Positions 1 through 11,920 of a stretch of DNA of 64,000 nucleotides are shown here, piece after piece (within the stretch, counting starts at the first letter, position 1; each line of letters starts with the position of its first letter). The notes beneath the pieces were generated by a model. It did not search any database, was not told where the DNA came from, and saw nothing but the letters and a program-made list of their open reading frames with translations. Origin of the DNA: Gigantopelta aegis (taxonomy: Eukaryota; Mollusca; Gastropoda; Neomphalida; Peltospiridae); NCBI RefSeq assembly GCF_016097555.1, contig NC_054702.1, positions 80,644,920 to 80,708,919 of the forward strand, read 5' to 3'. The position numbers and the translations under genes are program-made.

Positions 1-52
1 TCTTTTTAATTGAGCTGATAATGACATGTACAGTTAGACAAGTGGACATGGA

Positions 53-304
53 AAGGAAGGAAGGAAATTTTTATTTAACGACACAACTGGTGTAACAAAG
101 GCTGTGGTGTGTACTATCCTGTCTGTGGGATAGTTCATATAAAAGATCTCTTGTTGCTAATCGAAAAGAGTTGCCCATGAAGTGGCGACAGCAGGTTTCC
201 TCTCTCAATATCTGTGTGGTCCATAACCATATGTCCGATGCCATATAACTGTAAATAAAATGTGTTGAGTGTTTCGTTAAATAAAACATGTCCTTCCTTC
301 CTTC
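53..304. mobile_element. SINE-tail-like short element with inverted ends
   Basis: A 250-bp repeat in the intron upstream of the first visible ATP6V1D exon. It opens with (AAGG)n and TTTTTATTTAACGACACAAC, and closes with GTTTCGTTAAATAAAAC followed by (CTTC)n, so its ends form an imperfect inverted repeat of about 30 bp. The middle (CTATCCTGTCTGTGGGATAG, AAAAGATCTCTTG) matches the body of the tRNA-derived SINEs found elsewhere in the window. No tRNA-like head is seen. It could be a headless SINE or a MITE sharing SINE sequence. Confidence 0.7.
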
Positions 305-356
305 ATTTGGATGTTATTTTACATGTGTAATAAATACAGATTCTTCTTTGTTTTAG

Positions 357-3300
357 ACCAAGGTGTTAATGGGCGAGGTCATGAAGGAGGCATCATTTTC
401 CCTGGCAGAGGCCAAATTCACTACGGGTGACTTCAATCACATAGTCTTACAGAATGTAAATAAGGCACAAATAAAAGTCAGGAGCAAGAAAGATAATGTT
501 GCAGGTTTGTTATTGTCCTTTTTTAGTCTTAAAATTTAAAAATGGTATTTTGGTTCATATTTTAGTTGTACCTTCTTTATTACCCAGCTATAGGAATTCT
601 TATGGATTATCCATAAAATATGTATACCCAGAGGTAGGTTTTGGGCATTACATTCGAAGAATGTACAGAGTTTGTGTGTGTGGAGAGGGGGGGGGGGGGG
701 GGGGGGGGGGGCCTGACAATGTACATATACCAACATGTTATAAAATAAAGCCAATTATGTACTCTAGGAGAGACTTAAATCCCAATCAAAATGTTGTTTG
801 TTTAAAACATTTAAATATAGTTAACTTTGTTATTTCTTGCATAATTCAAAATTATTTGTGTAAAGTACAATATGTAATCCAAGCTCATAATTTGTATCCA
901 GTTTATTTTTCAGGATGGAAGATCAATGTACACTCATACATTGGGGAGGGACGTAATGATCAAAAGGTGTACATGGGGAAGGGGTAAACATTTTTTACAG
1001 ACACATAGATCACCACTTATGATGAAAATTAGTATTGGACACATACTGTATACTGGGAATAATAATGTCAAAATATCTTTTCGTTTGGTTGCTCCATTTT
1101 CTATAAGTATTAACATTTTAAAATATTGTAGAGCTATTTTTTGCACCCATATTAATGTCATGAATAAACCTTCATGTACACATTGTACCCACTTTATATT
1201 CAGTTAAGCAGGGTTGAATTTAGCAATCACCTGATTGCCCAAAGTGAGCTTTATTAGCTATGGGTAATTAAAATTTTACAAAGGGTAATCTATTGGGTGA
1301 CCAGAGCTTCTTGAATTTTCATAAAATCCACTAGTCACGGGATCAGTGATTTAAAAACTTTACGATCCATGATAAAAATTTCACTAGCCCTACTTCAAGT
1401 AAATACTATTTTACTAATAGGAATAATATATGTCACCTAAAGATGGACATAAAGCTTAAAAGCTCTTAGAAGGGGGGGGGGGGGGGGGGGGGGGCAGGAT
1501 ATTAATATTTACAAATAGACTTAAATGCATTTGACAACATGTTTGTTTTTTTCACTAGCCATCGGGCATGGAAATGGTAGTTATTTACTAACTGAACGTT
1601 GAATATTACTAGCCATGGGAGTGGGGCTACCATAATCTAGAAGTCCTGGTGACCATCAGTTTTAGAAAGATATGTATCTTTCCAACATGAACAACCAGTT
1701 ATATCCAACCAATGTGATGGTCTTGAGCAATGGCAGATGTTCAGTATGTAAACATATTAAATAATTTTAAAATGTGTGCTTTGAGGGCTAGTTAAATGTA
1801 ACAACTAATTCTAACTGGCCCTGCTGTCCAGTCCCACCATGGTTTTTAAGTGAAGATTCAACCCTCGTTAGGTGTCCAAAATTACCGGTATGACTTCATG
1901 TTAGTATAGGTATTAATATTGTTATTATTATCCTGTTTTTATATATCACATTTTGCATAGTGTATAAAAATGGCCACCTGTGTTTCTTTCTGCAGGTGTT
2001 CAGTTACCAGTATTTGAACATTATCAGGATGGTGCTGACAGTAAGTACAAAGCAGTAATCCCAGATGTCTGAAACCATAAGGGTAAAGGGGCACGTTGAT
2101 AGAATTCAGTAATCCCAGATGTATTTAATATTGACAAAATAGGCTTACTGTATGTATATTCTGCTAATCTTTATCTAGGCAATATTTTACAAAGCTTGGA
2201 TATGTATGCATGTCAAAAATTAAAACTACTATTTTAATGTATCAGCTTCAAGCACCTCTAGTTATAAAAACTTGGTACATGTTCAGTTGCCACACTATCA
2301 AAATTAGCTCGATACGAAAATACTGAAATACTGTCATTTGTAATTGTCCAAGTCTGATATATGACAAGTTTTTACTAGAAAATCAAATCATTATTTATTA
2401 AGTTGTCAAAATTTAATAAAGCACATCAAAAGATTCAACTAGATACAAAAGTAATTAACAGTTGAGCTGTAATGGATTTCTAAATAAAATAGGTTATAAT
2501 AAAATAATATACTGTAAATTATAAAAATGCTAAAAAGATTCTGTTTATGTTAATGTGCAGCATACGAGTTGACTGGGTTGTCTCGTGGAGGTCAGCAGAT
2601 AGACAAACTAAAGAAGAACTATGCGAAGGCAATTCAGCTGTTAGTGGAGTTAGCATCTCTTCAGACATCGTTCGTCACCCTAGATGAAGTAATTAAGATT
2701 ACCAACAGAAGAGTTAATGCAATTGAACATGGTATGTGAATGATCAGTGGCTGGCAAATGAATGTATTATTAATTGAATAAAACATTTAACTAACTCCTA
2801 TCATGTGCTTGGAAAGAAAAGGAATATTTATTTAATAATAACATCTCGGTACTTTTATGTATCAAATGTTGTAATTATGACACTTGGTGAAAAGTCTTAG
2901 ATAAAAACGGCTTTTGCCACATCAGATACTCCAATAGTGGGGAAATATTTTCTATGTATTTTCCATCGAGAAGGTCACATATATTACAGCCTGTGTATGT
3001 ATGTGTATGTATATATATGTGTGTGTATATATATATATATTAGCCGAGTAACAGATATCAGAATTATGGGATTGTGAGGCAGTGTTGTGAGTGTATTTTA
3101 TGAATGTTTTGTTCCTACTGACTAATTAAATTACATGCATTTAAGAATGTTGTTGTTTTATTTGTTTGTTTCAGTGATCATTCCCAGAATAGAAGCAACA
3201 CTATCTTATATCACGACTGAGCTCGATGAGAGAGAGCGAGAAGAATTTTACAGGTATGAAAGTTTAGACTAATTTAACAGAATCAAATGTGAACTGACAC

Positions 3301-3959
3301 TTGGTGAGGATGAAATATCGATGTATGAAAACATTTTGAAATACCAGCAGGATTATCATTGATTTTCATTGGACATCCATGATGTTCTATAAATTATTTG
3401 TTTTCCAATGTAGAATTATACTAAGACAAAAAAAGTTTAGTAATTTGGTAAATATGCTTAAATAAAAGAAAGCTTGTGACTTTCAAAGTGCAATCAGACA
3501 CTGGATATAATTGATGCATCATTTGTCGGTATAAGTAATAGATTTTCAGTACAAAATGAAATGTGTAACTGTTACAATGTATATCATTGAATGTAGTTTT
3601 TATTTTAAAGTACGCTTAATTTTTTAATTTACCATAGTTTGTATTTTTCGTGCTGGCGTGTCGTTAAACATACATTCATTATTTTAAAGTACAATGCAGT
3701 AGTCCGAAATTGCAAAACGTTTTTGGCTTTATATCATGCACAGTATTTAAAGTAGTTTGTTTCTTTTGAACTTCAATAATAAGAAATTGATCATTATGAT
3801 GTCATCAGGTTAAAGAAGATACAGGAGAAGAAGAAAAAGATTCGAGCCGCTGCAGAATTATTGAGTATAGAACGTAAACGAATATTGGGTCTCGCAGAGG
3901 AACGTGAATCTAATTTAGTAGACGATGACCACGATGAGGATCTTTTGTTTACGGACTAG
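357..3959 (+). CDS. ATP6V1D: V-type proton ATPase subunit D (3' five coding exons, 5' end outside window)
   Basis: Coding exons 357-504, 1996-2040, 2561-2731, 3175-3253 and 3809-3959, all with AG acceptors and GT donors and a continuous frame (594 nt, 197 residues plus TAG). The protein starts [20 protein letters not shown], close to human subunit D from about residue 54, so about 53 residues are encoded upstream. Recognisable family blocks follow: [72 protein letters not shown] and [20 protein letters not shown], then an acidic tail ending EDLLFTD. Subunit D is the coiled-coil rotor shaft of the cytosolic V1 sector that couples ATP hydrolysis to proton pumping into acidic organelles. The long helical pattern rich in K, E and R fits that role. 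No frameshift or odd residue seen. Confidence 0.97.
687..711. repeat. poly-G tract (25 G)
   Basis: A pure G run in intron 1 of the visible part of ATP6V1D. A second G run lies at about 1472-1494 in the same intron. Several G or C runs of this kind occur across the window and may be length-polymorphic or assembly-sensitive. Confidence 0.95.
2992..3040. repeat. TATG/TG/TA microsatellite
   Basis: Mixed TATG, TGTG and TATA dinucleotide tract in the ATP6V1D intron between 2732 and 3174. Simple repeat with no other content seen. Confidence 0.9.
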
Positions 3960-5465
3960 CAGCAGACAGTCGTTACGTCCCTTGTAGCCAGTTACACAAC
4001 TGTTTAGTATATGTATAGATAATTTAATGGGTATCATTCCAATGTTGGTTAATACAAAAACGACTCTCCAGATGTGAACACATTACTAGCAAATGGTATA
4101 TCTAAGACCTAGCTAGTTATTGGGAGAATATTTTCACATAATACATGTGCTTCAAATGTTTTTTAGCGATTTGCTCAGAAATGTAACATGAAATCAAGGA
4201 ATTATTACACTATAAAAGGAAACAACAAAACAATTGTTAATGTACATGTAAGTATTATGTGCATATAATTGCATTTTAACGAGTGTCTACAGACCAGTGA
4301 CAAGGTATCTTTTAGATCTGGTCCTTGTTCGTCACCAGAGCTCATCTAAGGAGAATGTTTGTTTTTTTACTGCATTAGGTTTGTAGAAAAGATTAGAGTA
4401 TGCTGTGAATGAGATAGTTTCCAGAAAGGGTGTGTATTTCATTGTAACTTTGAGATTGCATCTGACAAAGTTTGGTACATGAATTTCATTGAGATAAGAT
4501 TTTTATAGCATAGTCATTTCTTTCATTAAAAAATTAGTATGTTACTGTGAGAACAGGTACACAAGCATGCATTCAAACACACTGAACACTTGATTGAGGA
4601 GACTAGATTTGAAGTAATCGTCTCATTGAATTCATTTTTGTCATAAAGTCAAATTGTTTAAGTATACAAGTGTAAATTATGGTCATGTTAAATTTACTAG
4701 TCCATTCTTGTTGTATGACGAGTTTACTTTGCTGAGCAAAGTTTTAGTTTGGCAGATTTGTTTAGTGTTGATTGTGTAGTACTAGTAAATGAATGCTTCA
4801 TTGTACATAATGATTAAATTGTTGCATTGTTTGAAACATTTGAAATGTTTTTGTTTCAACAATCGGAACAAATGAAGAGTTCATTTCCAATTCCCGAGTT
4901 AGCAGTGAAGGTATACCAATATTAGTACAACTCAAGAATTCAACAACAGAGTTTACATTAGAATGCAATCCATGCTCATTGAATAGGGTTTTAAAACTGC
5001 TTCACATGATATATGCTGTCAAATTGCATCAAAACCACATTTTTCTCAAAATAACGTAAATGAATATACTAGTGTCGTATTTTGAAAATGAACTCTTCAA
5101 ATATTATAGTGCTATTATAAAGTCATCAGCATGGGGAAGGAAGTGGCATTTAGATCATTGAAAGAATGTCTATGAGTGATTGATCAAATTCAAGGAATTA
5201 TCAGCATAAAATTTGTAGGTTTAAAATGTGGTTTTTTGACATCCTAGATCAGACAGAATAGTAACTGGAATTCTTAGTTATGGTTTTGGTATCAGTTTTG
5301 TTGCGGTCTTCAGTGTATTGTGTATATATGTGATTGTACCTAATGTAGTATAAATCATGTAAATATTTCTTATGACAAAAATATATGTATTATAGATGTA
5401 CATTTTGATTTTATTTCTGTCTCTGGAAGACCTATATTAAACATGAATAAAATGTAAAACTATTA
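3960..5465 (+). other. ATP6V1D 3' UTR (inferred extent)
   Basis: From the TAG stop the sequence stays non-coding and AT-rich. AATAAA hexamers occur at about 5446 in GAATAAAATG, after which T-rich sequence follows, making this a plausible cleavage region. The extent is inferred only from the hexamer; no transcript evidence is available. A short inverted-repeat element (4873-5099) sits within it. Confidence 0.45.
4873..5099. mobile_element. 227-bp MITE, copy 1
   Basis: Ends are inverted repeats: TGAAGAGTTCATTTCCAA at the left and TTGAAAATGAACTCTTCA at the right. The interior shares TAGTACAACTC and CAAAACCACATTTTTCTC with a second copy at 15636-15839. Non-coding and non-autonomous. Superfamily is not clear from the termini. 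Confidence 0.75.
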
Positions 5466-5724
5466 GCATGAATTATTTTTCTTTTGAGCAATGATTGTTT
5501 CATTAGTAATGCCCGAAATACCTGACATTGTACAATTGTTTCCCTTAGCTTTTTGTGCATAAAATACTTTTTACAAAGTAGATGGGATTTGATCTGAAAC
5601 TAAAGATTTTAGCTTTTAAAGTATAATTTGTGCCATTATAAGTCCCCTAGCAGTCTAACTGAAGGGGATTATTGGTTTATTTCCATATTTCTGTCTGTCA
5701 CATATAGTTTTCCAGACTTTTGTT

Positions 5725-6030
5725 TTTATGCAATGCCTCGAGATATTGAGCTTAAATGTTTTATATAGCTTTATCATGTACACCTACAGATGAAGTTTAA
5801 CTTTCAAGGCGATTTACTCATTTTTTACAGTTATTGCCCTTGAACTTAAGAGATGTGAAAATGTGTTTTCAAGACCCTTTTTTCCCCTGCAATGCTTAAA
5901 GATATTGAGCTGATATTTTGTGTATTGCTTTATCATGTACGGTTACAGATGAAGTTTGACTTTCATGGTGATTTACCCATTTTTCACAGAGTTATGGCCT
6001 TGAACTTAGGAGATATGAACATTTGTTGGG
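5725..6030. repeat. two-unit direct repeat of about 160 bp
   Basis: Two diverged tandem units: one from about 5731 and one from about 5890. Both contain TGCAATGC, GATATTGAGCT, TTTATCATGTAC, TACAGATGAAGTTT, CTTTCA, GATTTAC and CCTTGAACTTA in the same order. A 123-codon open frame over the second unit has no family resemblance and breaks up in the first unit, so it is not called as a gene. Confidence 0.8.
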
Positions 6031-6794
6031 CCCAGTATTGCTCGTTTTTAAAAAGGAAACATAAGCTTCTCAATTATACCAACAGCAACATGATCCCACA
6101 TTACAGACAAGTGCACAGTTCCAAATACGAGTTAACTAGCTATAATTTAGTGTCTGACTCTGTGTTTTCTAATTTGTTCAGTTCATTGACCGTCTTAGCT
6201 ATGGAATATGAATGTTTTACAACAAACTATGGCTGTTTGGTGTCTAATATATGCTTATTTTGACACTTGGTCAAGACAGAAAGAAAAAAAGAAAATGCAT
6301 TCATCAGACTTCAGTCTGACATCAGTCTTAAAACAGTTATTTTATGAAAACAAACAACTGCTGAATAAGCCAGATTGTCAAAATATATCAGACTGTAATG
6401 TTAGTATCAATGAATTAACAAATTCAAATAGTGATAACTCGTTAGAGCATACCATACAAATATTGTAGTATTAGTATTATAAAGAAAACTAATCCACATT
6501 ATAACTCATGAAAACACAATTTTAGATATCAGCATTTTAATGCAAAAGGTATGCAGGCTGTTTTAATTCAAAGCTTTTCAATTTGTTCTTATTCAAAGTT
6601 TGTGTGAATAGCAGTGTGTAACTTTAAAAGGTTCGAGACTCGAATAGCTTCATAAGCATGGGGCCTGGAATCTGGCTTGTGGTATCACAGATGTTTGTTG
6701 AATAAAGCTGCTGGTTTTGTCAACTGGATAGACAACTGTTGAACATCAAGTGATGAATATGATACACTGGGGTAGGAAGCGGGTGGGGCCATGT

Positions 6795-6842
6795 CCCCCC
6801 CCCCCCACTTTATAGCAGCAGCGATGGTTTTTATATGTTTAT

Positions 6843-6904
<62 letters not shown>
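6795..6904. repeat. poly-C tract and long (GT)n microsatellite
   Basis: About 12 C at 6796-6807, then an uninterrupted (GT)n of about 30 repeats at 6845-6904. Intergenic between ATP6V1D and the 230-aa gene. Confidence 0.95.
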
Positions 6905-6907
<3 letters not shown>

Positions 6908-7294
6908 CCTCCTGATTTTTTGGCACCTTCCTACGCCCGTATGATATAAATTCATGATGCACTTGAAAGCTAGATTTAATCATCCTGAAAAGGAAAAAGG
7001 CATAGCATTATTAATTATTTTAGGATGTAGTTAAATGTAAAACACACCAAAGAATATCAAAAGATTTTTAAATGTTTAAAAAACTGCAGTAAACTGGAGA
7101 AATGGTACACGTTACAGAATCTTTACACAATGACTCACAAGTTAAATTTCACAGAAAAAATACAGTATTATTATTTATTATTTGAAACCCAAATGCAACT
7201 TCAAATTTGTAGTAATCTATCTATATTTCTGTATTCGGACTCTAACATACTTTTTGTTTTGTTTTATACTTAGTTTGGTGCTTATATCCAATTA

Positions 7295-7508
7295 AGGTTG
7301 AAGCACTATGTACTGGGCACACACTGTAGCTATCTAGGCTGTCTGTCCAGGACAGTGGGTTAATTGTTGGATGTTAGTGAGAGATAAGTTGGTGAAGTGA
7401 CAGAGTTGTTAAAACACACGCTGGGTGAAAGCCGGAAGTGGTAATTGAACTCACTACCTACTAGGTTTAAATCTGATTGCTTAACCACTACACAACCAAG
7501 GCTGGTGC
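7295..7508 (-). mobile_element. decayed SINE head (tRNA-like, reversed)
   Basis: The segment reads, reversed, as a tRNA-like head: near the right end are GGTTAAGCAATC-like box A sequence and GGTAGTGAGTTCAATTACC, a decayed box B. The left part TGGGTTAATTGTTGGATGTTAG resembles the repeat at 29615-29790. Strongly diverged, hence old. Confidence 0.6.
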
Positions 7509-7676
7509 TAACGCAAGTAACCTATAGTAAGTCATGGTATATTTTGATAACAAAAGTCAATAAAGGTCACTGTTAAATAAAGATTAGTATATATTTGTAT
7601 GAATCAGTATGCATCGACAGGTTTTGCGCTTTACAGGCTGGTGGAGGTTAGACATCTACAGCAGGTTTAACTGTGT

Positions 7677-8010
7677 TAATGTTTGTTTTGTTTAATGACA
7701 CTACTAGAGCACAATGATTAATTAATCATTGGCTATTGGATGTCAAACTTATGGCAATTCTGACACATAGTCACAAGAGGAAACCCACTACATTTTTCCT
7801 AACGCAGCAAGGGATCTTTTATATGTACTTTAGCACAGACAGAAAAGCACATACCACGGCCTTTGACCAGTTATGGCGCGTCGGTTGGAACGAGAAAAAG
7901 CTCAATTAGCCAAATGAATCCACTGAGGTGGTTCGATCCTGCGACTCAAGCACCTCAAGCTAACACACAACCAAATGAGCTAAATCCCGTCCCCTCAATT
8001 TGAGACAGGC
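7677..8010 (-). mobile_element. full-length tRNA-derived SINE
   Basis: On the - strand it begins GGGACGGGATTTAGCTCATT, with TAGCTCATTTGG as box A and GCAGGATCGAACC as a box B-like block about 45 bp later, typical of a tRNA-derived Pol III promoter. The body (AAAGATCCCTTGCTGCGTTA) and the tail ending in AACAAACATTAACAC follow. It lies just downstream of the stop codon of the - strand gene at 8051 and 5' of it on the + strand. Confidence 0.85.
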
Positions 8011-8050
8011 CCTCGAACAAGGATTACATTAATGTTGATAGATGTAATAT

Positions 8051-11000
8051 TCAAACAGTGTGTAGAGTGTCACAAACCCATTCATCATCCTCCACCTCCT
8101 TGTCCTCAGGTGTTTGAGGAATATTTGTCTTGATATTCATGATCTTGTCTGTCCATGAGGAGCCCACCTCATCCCCACCCGCATAGTTCAACACAGTCGC
8201 AGACTGCTTCTCAATCTTACCAATACTGACTGCAAGTATAAACATTAAACACATTTAGATACATGTAACAGGGACATAACAAACAGATCATTCTGCCTCT
8301 AAAACAACATATAATGAAATTATAAACATCTAAAATGGAGTAACAAATGAAAACAGCATGACCCATCTTGCTAATTTTCACCCTGGAAAGGAATGTATTA
8401 AACTATTTAAATAAACATGGCAATGATATACACAGCAATGCCTGCTTCAAAGACACTATATTTATCTGATATCAATAATTAAAATGAGATAATTGAAGAA
8501 ACAATTACCAAGGTTTATGAAACTATATAAGCAGTTCTTTTGATAATGTCATGGTGCAATCGGAATATAAATGTATCATAAGATGCCAAAATTATAATTA
8601 TGGAATTTGTCCCAATTTACCAGTGGATAGGCAATATACTGATTCCTGTTTTCAAGATTCAACTTTAAAACAAAATTATATCAAGGTCTAGATCACTGCC
8701 TTCTTGCAACTGCAGAAGAACATTATTGACATTTATGACTCTGTAACATTAAAACCTACAGAATCCAGATACCTGTGAATATATATACATATATTTACCA
8801 GTACTTACAAACAAAAGGACTGTTTCCTTCTGTTTTAATCCTAACACAGTCATCAGTTTCCAGTTCCAACTTATCAAGCTGTGATTCCAGCAGCCAGAAT
8901 GAGAGACAGTCAGCCGGACAATCTTTTCCACATAATTTGTCCAGCTCGGCTTTCTTCACTAAGGGAGACAATTCTTGGGGTGACAGTCTATCTGTTTCAC
9001 CTTTGGCTTCAACTTCTGTTAAAACAAAAACAAGTATTTTCAAATGACATACTTTTTAAAATTTTATATTCAAATCCAGTACATATCCATGACTAAAGGT
9101 TCTATGTTTTGGACCCTCCATGATGTTCTGTGTGAATAATAAACACAGTATGTATAAGTCTCAGTTTCAGTTCCTTTTCTGTCTGTGAAACGAAGGGAAT
9201 ATTTGTTTAATGGCACCACCGTACAGTTTAAACTAAGGGTTTTTGGTGTCTAATGTGGTTATATAGAGAATAACTAGTAAATGACACCAGATATCTGAGA
9301 GTCTCTGCCGAGCGGAATTTCTCATTCAGCCTGAACAGGATAAAGCAGATATTTCACGTCATTAACTAGTTATTATCTTTATCCTGCAGATCATAAAAAT
9401 TAAGGGAAAAAGCTGTTATTTCTGTTATTTCAGTCACATTGTACGATGACCTAGAGGTCAAATGAGCAATTTTGTAATGTAGCTATGCATCAAAAGTCAT
9501 ATCCTGCTACTATATGGATATGACTTTGCTTTATCCGACATCATATTCTGTCAATAGAAACGGTGGTTGCAGGATAAATTGACATGTGGTGCTACCACCA
9601 CACAGGCTGCTACTCCTGAAAAGAAGCTTAGGATCTCTTAAATGCATTTTCCCATAGACAGTACAGTACATACCATGCCATTTGTGGCATGGGGCACTGA
9701 TTGAGATGGGAATAAACCTGAGGCCAATTCATCCAACAACTCATGACACTTCAGATTAGAGCTCTCCCACTGATTTACATCTTGTCTGTGAATTCATGTA
9801 CATGTAATAACTGGAACAGATACAGTGACAAAAATGTGAATCCTGGAAAATCTCAATTGGATTCACTGTAAATTGATGTGAAATAAATCAAATATTTTTT
9901 TTTTTTTTCACTGAAAAATAATTACATTTTTCTTTCTTTACTTCCATAATAATAGACAACTGGAGGCAAATCAATGTGGATTCAATTAAAAATTGTTTAA
10001 CAACCAGCCACGTTAAATAGGTTGTTAAAGTCACCAATAGGCTATTCAGTTTATGAATGTAATCTTACTGTAGGAAGAATTCAAATAGCCTTTGGACACT
10101 TTGGTTGTCTCAGAAAAATTAGGTTCAATTTCTTTCCCAGATGCTTCAAACTTCCTTCGATGAGCTTGTGTGACTTTCACATGAAATACATAGTAACGAA
10201 CCTGCAACAAAAGTAAGTAAATAAATTTTGACTCCTAAACACACTAATTTTATTTTTTTTAAGATTCTGGAATTACACACTACTACTAGTAATATATTAT
10301 GTATATCACAGGAAGGGTAATTTCACATCATTTGGTGTAAACATTATAAATATTAAGAATGGATATTTGCAGTATATCTGAATCATCTGTAAAAATAATT
10401 TTTTGAATGTCATAGGTTTGAAAAATAAAATAAAAAATCATCAAGACAAATCTATGATTGTACTAAAAAATTATTATTATTATTATTTTTTTTTTTTTGT
10501 TGAGTGGTAACCTTTAGCATTGTATACATCTACATAAACATGTACCTTCACATTTAAGTTGTCTGTGATTGCAAACCTTGACTTTCCTTTGACTACAGCT
10601 TCAAGTATTACACCATTTCCCTGTCTAAAAGTAAAAGAAAGACAACAACCAAAATATCAATATTATCAACCAAATATTTAAGTATACTCACAGTTTAAGT
10701 TGGACAAAAATATCAACAGTTTGACAAATTTTGTTTTATGTGTAGGGCCTAACCAACAAAATATAATAAAGACCCTCCAATCTTCCAACAGCATTAATCA
10801 GTATATATCTGTTAATGTGATGTACATTGCTAACGACCAGCATTTATGAAAAGGGTGGTGGTGAGATTTTTGCAAACACTGACACTGACAGTGACAGTTC
10901 ATAATGTAGACATTTTACAGTAAAGTGACAGTTTTATCCATAACCAAACAAAGATTTTACTTCTTGCAGACCAGTAAACTGTCCCAGCTTGATGGCCACT

Positions 11001-11055
11001 TAATGTTATTTACGGGAAGATTTGTCAATATTTCATTACTGTAAATACGACTCAT
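8051..11055 (-). CDS. unidentified 230-aa protein, five coding exons
   Basis: Coding exons in order on the - strand: 11055-10961, 10624-10546, 10201-10069, 9015-8809 and 8229-8051 (95, 79, 133, 207 and 179 nt; 693 nt in all). The frame is continuous across four introns with good consensus sites (donors AA|GTAAAA, AAG|GTACAT, A|GTAAGA, T|GTAAGT). The protein starts MSRIYSNEILTNLPVN and has W20 and W24, the block KGKSRFAITDNLNVKVRYYV (about 46-65), a basic QAHRRKFE stretch, KGYLNSSYKVEAKGE (about 93-107), a cysteine pair DCPADCLSFW (near 137), and an acidic tail EDKEVEDDEW ending TLHTV. No signal peptide, membrane segment or zinc finger is seen. I do not recognise the family. The start was chosen because upstream codons in the same frame (to 11142) look like AT-rich UTR; an earlier Met is possible. 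Confidence 0.85.
9197..9765. mobile_element. SINE body interrupted by an inserted inverted-repeat segment
   Basis: Lies in intron 3 of the 230-aa gene (9016-10068). SINE-type tail sequence (TTTGTTTAATGGCACCACCG) is seen at about 9200 and SINE body sequence (ACAGTACATACCATGCC) at about 9660. Between them, about 9300-9600, is unrelated sequence holding AACAGGATAAAGCAGATATT and its approximate reverse TTATCTTTATCCTGC, which suggests a second, nested insertion. Boundaries are approximate. Confidence 0.5.
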
Positions 11056-11448
11056 GTTTTTATAATTATCTACATTCACTTCCTTGTTTTTGTCAAATAG
11101 TCTCCCTTTGAATACAATCAAAAAGTTGAAATCAATGTGCAAATACTTGAGCTTTAAGTGTTTTTAGAGCAACGTTGTACACGCTTTGAATCTGGATTAT
11201 AATCAATTTACTAGTTATGACTTAACATAAAATAGTAAACAAACGTATGTGTATGGCTTGATGTTTATAATAATGTGTAATTTCGTGAATCACCAATCAC
11301 TTCATATAGGCCTACTAAAACATAAATTTGAATAAACTTTAAAGTGTCAAGACGGTATCAAATTCGGAGGCTCAGCAACGTCATCTTTACTAAAGACTAG
11401 TTTGTTACACATCATACAGATTCAACAAATACATATTCAAATACTTAC

Positions 11449-11560
11449 CTGTACATGTGTAATCTACTTGATACTTTTGTAAAGGTAATTTTCGTGCGTA
11501 TCCGACTTTGTGTCAGGAGTTCAGTCACGTTTCATATTTCTTTTTGAATATATTAGGCTA
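11449..11560 (-). other. possible 5' non-coding exon of the 230-aa gene
   Basis: On the - strand a strong donor (ACAG|GTAAGTATT) lies with its exon side at 11449, upstream of the coding exon that begins near 11055. This would make 11449 to roughly 11560 a 5' UTR exon and place the promoter near 11.5-11.6 kb. This is inferred only from the donor site. Confidence 0.35.
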
Positions 11561-11624
11561 AAGGTGCATTATCATACATGTAGTTGTAAGTGCGGTCGTA
11601 TAAAAACTTTTTTTATTTATGGTA

Positions 11625-11920
11625 AATAGTGGTAAAGTGCTTGTCTGGTGTGCAGTCTGTCGGTGGACCCAGTAGGCTATTTCTCATTCCAGTCAATGAA
11701 CCACGACTGGTATATCAGTTTCATGATTCAAAGGCTGTGGTATGTGCTATCCTGCCTGGGATGGAATATATAAAAGATTCCTTGCTACTGATGGAAACAA
11801 TATATCGGGTTTCATTTCTAAGACTATAGGCTATAGTATATATGTCAAAATTACCAAATGTTTCGACATTAAGTTGATGTGCACTAGTGGTGTTGTTAAA
11901 CAAAACAAACTTCAAAAACA
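11625..11920 (+). mobile_element. SINE, + orientation
   Basis: Decayed head (GGTAAAGTGCTTGTCTGG), then the standard body: CTATTTCTCATTCCAGTCAA, GGTATGTGCTATCCTGCCTG, AAAAGATTCCTTGCTACTGA, CAAAATTACCAAATGTTTC, and the tail GTGCACTAGTGGTGTTGTTA followed by AACAAAACAAAC. Intergenic, between the 230-aa gene and ZNF-1. The 66-codon frame over it is a by-product. Confidence 0.8.

Noticed and set aside
496-987. 163-codon frame through a poly-G tract
   Set aside because: It lies in an ATP6V1D intron; the poly-Gly run is the G tract read through, and there is no family resemblance.
5892-6468. 123- and 86-codon frames on the + strand
   Set aside because: They fall on a diverged tandem repeat and AT-rich sequence; the frame is not kept in the first unit.
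7860-8000. Possible tRNA genes at SINE heads (also at 26320, 35440, 50500, 53230)
   Set aside because: Only box A/B-like segments attached to SINE bodies; no complete cloverleaf could be drawn.
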